Of a DNA stretch of 7,856 nucleotides, positions 5,700 through 7,856 are shown piece after piece (position 1 is the first letter of the stretch; each line of letters starts with the position of its first letter). The position numbers were made by a program, and so were the translations under genes. The DNA is from Limosilactobacillus pulli (GTDB lineage Bacteria; Bacillota; Bacilli; Lactobacillales; Lactobacillaceae). The DNA is taken from positions 1 through 7,856 of the forward strand of contig NZ_CANCWQ010000044.1 of assembly GCF_947381555.1 (NCBI RefSeq), in the 5' to 3' direction. The notes under the pieces are model-generated. The model was not told where the DNA came from. It saw nothing but the letters and a program-made list of their open reading frames with translations, and did not search any database.

Positions 5700-5713
5700 T
5701 AAAAGCGCTTACA
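5700..5713 (+). promoter_or_regulatory. cre (CcpA) site at scrA
   Basis: TAAAAGCGCTTACA fits the cre consensus TGWAARCGYTWNCA with one mismatch (A for G at position 2). It starts 9 nt after the -10 box, just past the expected transcription start, where CcpA-HPr-Ser-P would block initiation or elongation. Confidence 0.75.
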
Positions 5714-5776
5714 GATTTTAACGTTTATTTATTTTATTTGGTTAGCAATGCAATTATTTATCTGGGGAGAGCAATT

Positions 5777-7711
5777 ATGGATCATAAACGAGTCGCCCAA
5801 ACCGTTGTCAAAGCGGTGGGCAAAGATAATATCGTGGCTGCTGCACACTGTGCCACGCGGCTTCGTTTGGTGGTCAAGGATGATTCCAAGATCAATCAAA
5901 AAATGTTGGATAATGATGCTGACATCAAAGGGACGTTTGAAACGAATGGTCAATACCAGATCATCATCGGCCCTGGTGATGTCAACAATGTCTATGATGA
6001 AATGGTTAAGATTACCGGTTTAAAAGAAATGTCAACCGATGATCTGAAACAGGTTGCAGCTAAGAACCAAAAGACGAATCCAGTGATGGCGTTTATCAAG
6101 CTGTTGTCTGATATCTTCGTACCGTTGATTCCAGCCTTGGTTGCCGGCGGTCTTTTGATGGCTTTGGACAACGTGCTGGCTTCACCTGGTCTGTTTGGTC
6201 CCAAGTCAGTCATTCAGATGTACCCTTCGCTCAAGGGCATCGAGTCAATGGTCAACGTAATGTCGGCGGCGCCATTTACATTCCTGCCAATTCTGGTTGG
6301 GATCTCTGGTGCCAAGCGGTTTGGCGCCAACCCATTCCTGGGCGCGGTTGTTGGTATGATGATGACCTCGCCGCTGCTGCAGGCGGGCCACTTCTGGAAC
6401 GTCTTTGGTCTGCACGTTTCAATGCAGCCGTACACGGGACAAGTTATTCCGGCATTGGCTGCAGTTTGGATTCTGTCAATCTTTGAAAAGTGGTTTCACA
6501 AGAAGCTGCCAAGTGCGGTTGACTTCACGTTTACGCCGCTGTTGTCGATTCTACTGACTGGTTTTCTGACGTTTACCATCGTGGGTCCAGTTATGCGGGA
6601 TCTTTCCGACTGGATCACGGCTGCGATTGTTTGGATCTACAACACGCTTGGCTGGGTCGGGACTGGTATCTTTGGTGCCTTCTACTCACCAATTGTTTTG
6701 ACGGGGCTGCACCAAAGCTTCCCAGCCATCGAAACGCAATTGATTTCAGCCTTTAAGTCAGGTACTGGTTATGGCGACTTTATCTTTGTCGTTGCGTCGA
6801 TGGCTAACGTTGCACAAGGGGCTGCGACGACAGCGGTCTACTTCCTGACCAAGAACAAGAAGATGAAGGGCCTTTCCAGTTCGGCTGCCGTTTCGGCTCT
6901 GCTGGGGATTACGGAACCAGCCATCTTCGGGGTTAACCTGAAATTGAAGTTCCCATTCTTCTGTGCTTTGATTGGTTCGTGTGTGGCCAGTGCCTTGGCT
7001 GGTATGTTCCACGTTATTGCCGTATCGCTCGGTTCGGCTGGTTTCATTGGCTTCCTTTCAATCAATGCCAAATCGATTCCGCTTTATATTCTGTGTGAAT
7101 TAATCAGTTTTGCGATTGCATTTACGGTTACGTTCTTCTACGGCAAGGCCCACCGCAACTTGGTTGACCCGGTTACCGAGGCTGAAGCTGATGCCGAAGC
7201 CAAGGCCGTTGAGGTTCAAGCAGGAGCAACTGCTGCTGAGCCGGCCAGTGCCGTTAAGAATGAGGATGTCTTGAGCCCAGTTGATGGTAAGGTTGAGGAT
7301 CTGTCCAAAGTTAAAGATGAGGTCTTCTCCCAAAAGATGATGGGTGATGGCGCAGCCGTTGTACCAAGTGATGGCACCATCTACTCACCAGTTGATGGTA
7401 AGATTACCGTTGCCTACGCTACTAAGCACGCATATGGCATTACATCTGATGATGGGGCCGAAATTCTGATTCACGTTGGTTTGGACACGGTTAACCTGAA
7501 GGGCGAACACTTTACCAGCGCAGTTGAGCAAGGGCAAACCGTTAAGCGCGGCGACAAGCTGGGAACGGTTGACCTCAAGGCTGTTGAAGCAGCGGGCTAC
7601 GACACTACGGTAATGGTCGTTGTTACCAACACGGCTAGCTACGCCAAGGTTGAACACGTAGCAGAGGGCGACATCAAGCATGGCGAAAAACTGATTCAAG
7701 TTGCCAACTAA
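5777..7711 (+). CDS. scrA: Sucrose-specific PTS enzyme IIBCA
   Basis: This 644-residue membrane protein takes up sucrose and phosphorylates it to sucrose-6-phosphate using phosphate from HPr. Domain order is IIB, IIC, IIA. IIB (about 1-85) has the phospho-cysteine Cys25 in HCATRLR (24-30). IIC (about 100-455) is polytopic, with TGLHQSF around His312 and the conserved GITEPAIFGVN starting at 377. An Ala/Glu-rich linker (about 460-492) leads to the glucose-type IIA (about 493-644), with phospho-histidine His566 in ILIHVGLDTV and His551 in KHAYGI. Start ATG 5777 has GGGGAG (5764-5769) 7 nt upstream. Sucrose rather than trehalose is inferred from family resemblance, the nearby scrB and the matching operators. 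Expression is likely induced by sucrose and repressed by preferred sugars. It is monocistronic. Confidence 0.95.
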   Translation: MDHKRVAQTVVKAVGKDNIVAAAHCATRLRLVVKDDSKINQKMLDNDADIKGTFETNGQYQIIIGPGDVNNVYDEMVKITGLKEMSTDDLKQVAAKNQKTNPVMAFIKLLSDIFVPLIPALVAGGLLMALDNVLASPGLFGPKSVIQMYPSLKGIESMVNVMSAAPFTFLPILVGISGAKRFGANPFLGAVVGMMMTSPLLQAGHFWNVFGLHVSMQPYTGQVIPALAAVWILSIFEKWFHKKLPSAVDFTFTPLLSILLTGFLTFTIVGPVMRDLSDWITAAIVWIYNTLGWVGTGIFGAFYSPIVLTGLHQSFPAIETQLISAFKSGTGYGDFIFVVASMANVAQGAATTAVYFLTKNKKMKGLSSSAAVSALLGITEPAIFGVNLKLKFPFFCALIGSCVASALAGMFHVIAVSLGSAGFIGFLSINAKSIPLYILCELISFAIAFTVTFFYGKAHRNLVDPVTEAEADAEAKAVEVQAGATAAEPASAVKNEDVLSPVDGKVEDLSKVKDEVFSQKMMGDGAAVVPSDGTIYSPVDGKITVAYATKHAYGITSDDGAEILIHVGLDTVNLKGEHFTSAVEQGQTVKRGDKLGTVDLKAVEAAGYDTTVMVVVTNTASYAKVEHVAEGDIKHGEKLIQVAN

Positions 7712-7739
7712 AAATCAAATACCTTCTCTGCATTAATGC

Positions 7740-7778
7740 AAAAGCAGCTCGATTACTGGGAATCGGGCTGCTTTTTTT
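7740..7778 (+). terminator. Rho-independent terminator of scrA
   Basis: GCAGCTCGATT (7744-7754) pairs with AATCGGGCTGC (7761-7771), with one G-U pair and a 6-nt loop. A's precede the stem and seven T's (7772-7778) follow. It lies about 30 nt past the scrA stop. Confidence 0.92.
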
Positions 7779-7799
7779 ATATTGAGTATTTACAATCTA

Positions 7800-7856
7800 A
7801 GTGCAACAGATTTTAAAAAATAAACCCATAGCGGGTAGAATATGTTTAACGACCAA
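7800..7856 (+). mobile_element. Possible left edge of an IS element (IS30-like), truncated by the window
   Basis: The stretch from AAGTGCAACAGATTTT onward, with ACCC-ATAGC-GGGT (7824-7836) and a -10-like TAGAAT (7836-7841), resembles from memory the region before IS30-family transposases in lactobacilli. No transposase is visible and the other inverted repeat cannot be seen, so it may be just the promoter region of the next gene. Confidence 0.22.

Noticed and set aside
5738..5776. TTG 5738 as start of scrA
   Set aside because: No ribosome site; ATG 5777 follows GGGGAG and begins the normal IIB N-terminus.
7330..7400. Repeated SPVDGK segments in scrA as a duplication
   Set aside because: Both are normal parts of the IIA domain and its entry segment, not a recent repeat.

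Overview
The window looks like a chromosomal accessory-metabolism segment from a low-to-moderate GC Firmicute, most likely a heterofermentative Lactobacillaceae member such as Limosilactobacillus or a close relative. The reasons are strong AGGAGG-type ribosome sites, TTGACA/TATAAT promoters, cre-like CcpA sites, a sucrose PTS with an IIBCA fusion, and U-tailed hairpin terminators. The genus is an inference from gene content and style; no marker gene is present.

Layout. Bases 1-176 hold a degenerate reading frame with one internal TGA. Bases 169-248 hold a candidate promoter and two successive hairpins leading into a VTT/DedA-superfamily membrane protein gene (270-944, +). A long bidirectional terminator (960-1000) separates it from the convergent minus-strand pair: a DUF2252 kinase-like protein (1008-2393) and scrB, sucrose-6-phosphate hydrolase (2411-3874), which precedes it in transcription and nearly abuts it. 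Upstream of scrB lie an ElaA-type GNAT acetyltransferase (3976-4422, -) and, divergent from it, a zinc-dependent alcohol dehydrogenase (4510-5550, +). The intergenic stretch 5551-5776 carries a tiny possible ORF and the scrA control region. It is followed by scrA, the sucrose PTS EIIBCA (5777-7711, +), and its terminator (7740-7778). The last ~55 bases may be the edge of an IS element.

How the genes work together. ScrA would import sucrose as sucrose-6-phosphate and ScrB would split it into glucose-6-phosphate and fructose. They are on opposite strands, about 1.9 kb apart, with the acetyltransferase and dehydrogenase between them. Each has its own copy of the same regulatory module: a LacI-type (ScrR-like) palindrome whose one half is the TTGACA -35 box, and a cre-like GCGC palindrome exactly 9 nt beyond the -10 box. 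No scrR repressor gene is in the window. The position directly after scrB holds the DUF2252 gene, whose ribosome site overlaps the scrB stop.

I found no CRISPR array, tRNA, rRNA, phage or defence system. The most interesting items are the twin sucrose promoters, the coupling of the DUF2252 kinase-like gene to scrB, and the structured leader in front of the VTT gene.
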